Assembly (NCBI GenBank): GCA_021413925.1
Contig: JAIOPL010000003.1
Coordinates: 36,557-100,556, forward strand
DNA length: 64,000 nt
From: Verrucomicrobiota bacterium
GTDB taxonomy: Bacteria; Verrucomicrobiota; Verrucomicrobiia; Chthoniobacterales; UBA6821
Reading direction: 5' to 3'
The notes under the pieces are model-generated. The model was not told the DNA's origin. It searched no databases and was given only the letters and a program-made list of their open reading frames with translations. A program made the position numbers and the translations under genes. Shown in pieces: positions 62,241 through 64,000 of the stretch (position 1 is its first letter; each line of letters opens with the position of its first letter).

Positions 62241-63197
62241 ATGGGAAAACTTCCAAGTAAAGTGCCGATGAAGTGTGCAGTCTTTGGGGGGGGAGGGTTT
62301 ATCGGCTCTGCCATCTGTGATCGTCTACTCGAAGGGGGGCACTCGGTACGGATTTTCGAAAGGCCGAAGGTTCAGCCTTACCGAGCTTTTGATCGGGGAG
62401 AGGATGTAGAATGGATGGAAGGGGACATGTTGAGCGAGGGGGATCTGAAAAGGTGTCTTCAGGATATGGATGCAGTGTTCCATCTGGTCTCAACAACTCT
62501 TCCCAAGAGTTCCAATGAGGACCCGATCTATGATGTGGAGAGCAATCTTGTGGGATCGCTAAGACTGCTTGAGACGATGGTCGCGCAGAAGGTGGGAAGG
62601 ATCATTTTCATCTCATCCGGGGGAACCGTCTATGGAACGCCGGAATACTTGCCGCTGGATGAGAAGCATCCCACAAACCCCATTGTCTCGTACGGTATTA
62701 CCAAGCTGGCCATTGAAAAGTATCTCCGGCTTTATCGCGACCTTCATGATATCAAACCCGTGATTCTCCGGGTATCAAATCCATTCGGTTCAAAGCAACG
62801 GGTTGAATCAGCTCAAGGAGCGGTGACGGCCTTCATTCAAAAGGCGCTTCGCAAAGAACCCATCGAGATCTGGGGTGACGGCTCGGTCACCCGGGACTAT
62901 CTACACGTCAGCGACGTTGCGGAGGCCTTCTTCAAGGCCTTGGATTATCAAGGTGATGAGCTGATCTTCAATATCAGTTCGGGAAGAGGAACAAATCTCA
63001 ATGAACTTGTAGACATCATCAGCAACTCAGTCGGGCAACAAGTCGAGAAGGTTCATTTGCCTGGACGTGATTTTGACATCCCCTCAAATATTTTGTGCAA
63101 TAAATTAGCCTCCAAGGAACTGGAATGGGTGCCTGAATTATCGATGGAACAGGGAATCAGGCGGACGATCCAAGAACTTCAAGAAGAAAGGCGTTAA
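62241..63197 (+). CDS. UDP-glucose 4-epimerase-like SDR
   Basis: The 318-residue extended SDR has CAVFGGGGFIGSAICDRL, VFHLVSTTLPKSS, ISSGGTVYGTPEYLP, YGITKLAIEKYL (Tyr-x3-Lys) and RVSNPFGSKQ, close to GalE/WbpP-type epimerases. It could supply UDP-galactose or UDP-GalNAc-type sugars. The ATG at 62241 or the in-frame ATG at 62268 are both possible; the fold begins just after the second. Confidence 0.87.
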   Translation: MGKLPSKVPMKCAVFGGGGFIGSAICDRLLEGGHSVRIFERPKVQPYRAFDRGEDVEWMEGDMLSEGDLKRCLQDMDAVFHLVSTTLPKSSNEDPIYDVESNLVGSLRLLETMVAQKVGRIIFISSGGTVYGTPEYLPLDEKHPTNPIVSYGITKLAIEKYLRLYRDLHDIKPVILRVSNPFGSKQRVESAQGAVTAFIQKALRKEPIEIWGDGSVTRDYLHVSDVAEAFFKALDYQGDELIFNISSGRGTNLNELVDIISNSVGQQVEKVHLPGRDFDIPSNILCNKLASKELEWVPELSMEQGIRRTIQELQEERR

Positions 63198-63214
63198 CTG
63201 TAAAATGCCCGGTC

Positions 63215-64000
63215 ATGACCTTGCTTAAATATCGATCTGACATTGACGGCCTTCGGGCAGTGGCGGTGCTTGGGGTGGTTATCTACCATGCGTTTCCATG
63301 GGTGATCCCCGGCGGATTCATCGGAGTGGATATCTTTTTTGTGATCAGCGGATACCTGATCAGCGGGATTCTGTACAAGGGACACAACGCAGGGAACTTC
63401 AGTTTCAAAGAGTTCTACGCACGGCGTATCAGGAGACTCTTTCCTGCTCTGATCACCGTACTGGTGATCACCATGGCCTATGGATGGGTGATCCTGCTAC
63501 CCGATGAGTTTGAACAGCTCGGCAAGCATGTGGCAGCGGGTACACTCTTCATCCAGAACATCGTCTTCTGGCAGGAGAGCGGATACTTCGACACGTCGGC
63601 GAGCCTTAAGCCCCTTCTCCATCTCTGGTCATTGGCCGTGGAGGAGCAGTTCTATATCTTCTTTCCCCCGATCCTCTTGCTCATCTGGAAGAGGAAATGG
63701 CCCATTGCTTCGATCATGCTGGTGCTGCTGGTTATTTCACTGGGGTGTAATCTCTGGATGTCGGTGCATGCCGGAACGGCGGATTTCTTTTTGACGCCTT
63801 ACCGGGCTTGGGAGTTCCTGGGAGGAAGCCTGTTGGCATGGTGGCATAAAGAGCGTGTGAAGAAATTGGGAGGAGTCGCGCGAGGGCAAGGGATACTGGA
63901 TGGGAAGGCGCCTGCGAGCGAGAATCCCCCTGCGGGCTTTGACCGAGCAGGCAACACCGCCAGACGGGGTCCCTTGTCCTCGCCCGAAGGGTTGGGGGGC
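63215..64000 (+). CDS. Membrane O-acyltransferase, OafA/YrhL-like (runs off the window)
   Basis: The frame from the ATG at 63215 stays open to the window end (262 codons). It shows the acyltransferase 3 start YRSDIDGLRAVAVLGVVIYH, GGFIGVDIFFVISGYLIS, FYARRIRRLFPAL, and SLAVEEQFYIFFP, i.e. the OafA/YrhL subgroup that usually has a C-terminal SGNH domain. After TPYRAWEFLGGSLLAWW, the expected continuation is replaced from about 63870 by a Gly/Pro/Arg-rich stretch (NPPAGFDRAGNTARRGP) not seen in the family; it may be another in-frame repeat. Confidence 0.88.
   Translation, partial: MTLLKYRSDIDGLRAVAVLGVVIYHAFPWVIPGGFIGVDIFFVISGYLISGILYKGHNAGNFSFKEFYARRIRRLFPALITVLVITMAYGWVILLPDEFEQLGKHVAAGTLFIQNIVFWQESGYFDTSASLKPLLHLWSLAVEEQFYIFFPPILLLIWKRKWPIASIMLVLLVISLGCNLWMSVHAGTADFFLTPYRAWEFLGGSLLAWWHKERVKKLGGVARGQGILDGKAPASENPPAGFDRAGNTARRGPLSSPEGLGG

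Overview
The window is a continuous stretch of a moderately GC-rich genome from a Gram-negative bacterium. Lineage-neutral housekeeping genes, frequent starts without a Shine-Dalgarno sequence, a GxxExxY gene and a spacer-repeat style I associate with Verrucomicrobiota suggest that phylum. The placement is an inference from gene content, not a measured phylogeny.

Positions 1-20.9 kb are mostly core genome. They hold the start of an HrpB-type helicase (leftward), two small secreted proteins, a tandem-ACT protein, tRNA-Ser(UGA), a family 9 glycosyltransferase, tRNA-Thr(CGU), a coupled DUF6172-engB-rsgA operon, uvrC, a short glycan block (polyprenyl-type GT2, asnB, GT4, a large membrane protein), trpC, ruvB, a YyaL-like protein, and ffh-rpsP-khpA. 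Two 161-bp copies of a MITE-like element lie at 7.9 and 14.1 kb. The 3' end of tRNA-Thr is duplicated 274 bp downstream, like an attachment-site scar.

Positions 21-64 kb form one long, entirely rightward surface-polysaccharide locus. It begins with rfbF-rfbG-rfbH, which make CDP-4-keto-3,6-dideoxyglucose. A ketoreductase-like SDR, a C-methyltransferase-like protein and a YerE-like thiamine-diphosphate enzyme follow, so the predicted product is a branched 3,6-dideoxy sugar. An FkbM methyltransferase, a HAD phosphatase, a NeuB-like synthase, a GT2 and a YfhO-like membrane protein come next. Then rfbB, rfbA, rfbC and the ABC exporter pair wzm/wzt are present but are pulled apart by toxin-antitoxin cassettes: one nucleotidyltransferase-like pair and four VapBC/MazE-PIN pairs, with a fifth PIN pair at 54.6 kb. 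No rfbD was found. The remainder holds glycosyltransferases, methyltransferases, acyltransferases, a DUF5672 protein, RgpF-like protein and several large polytopic membrane proteins. A markedly AT-rich segment (about 46.85-49.3 kb) looks recently acquired.

Three families of non-coding repeats run through the locus: ACCATGAAG-type palindromes linked to a GxxExxY gene, CTCTCGAC/TTTAGCC spacer repeats often next to toxin-antitoxin cassettes, and AGACTGTAGGCTGTTAG inverted repeats that bracket one cassette. Some of this repeat DNA is read as protein inside rfbH and at the end of an acyltransferase gene.
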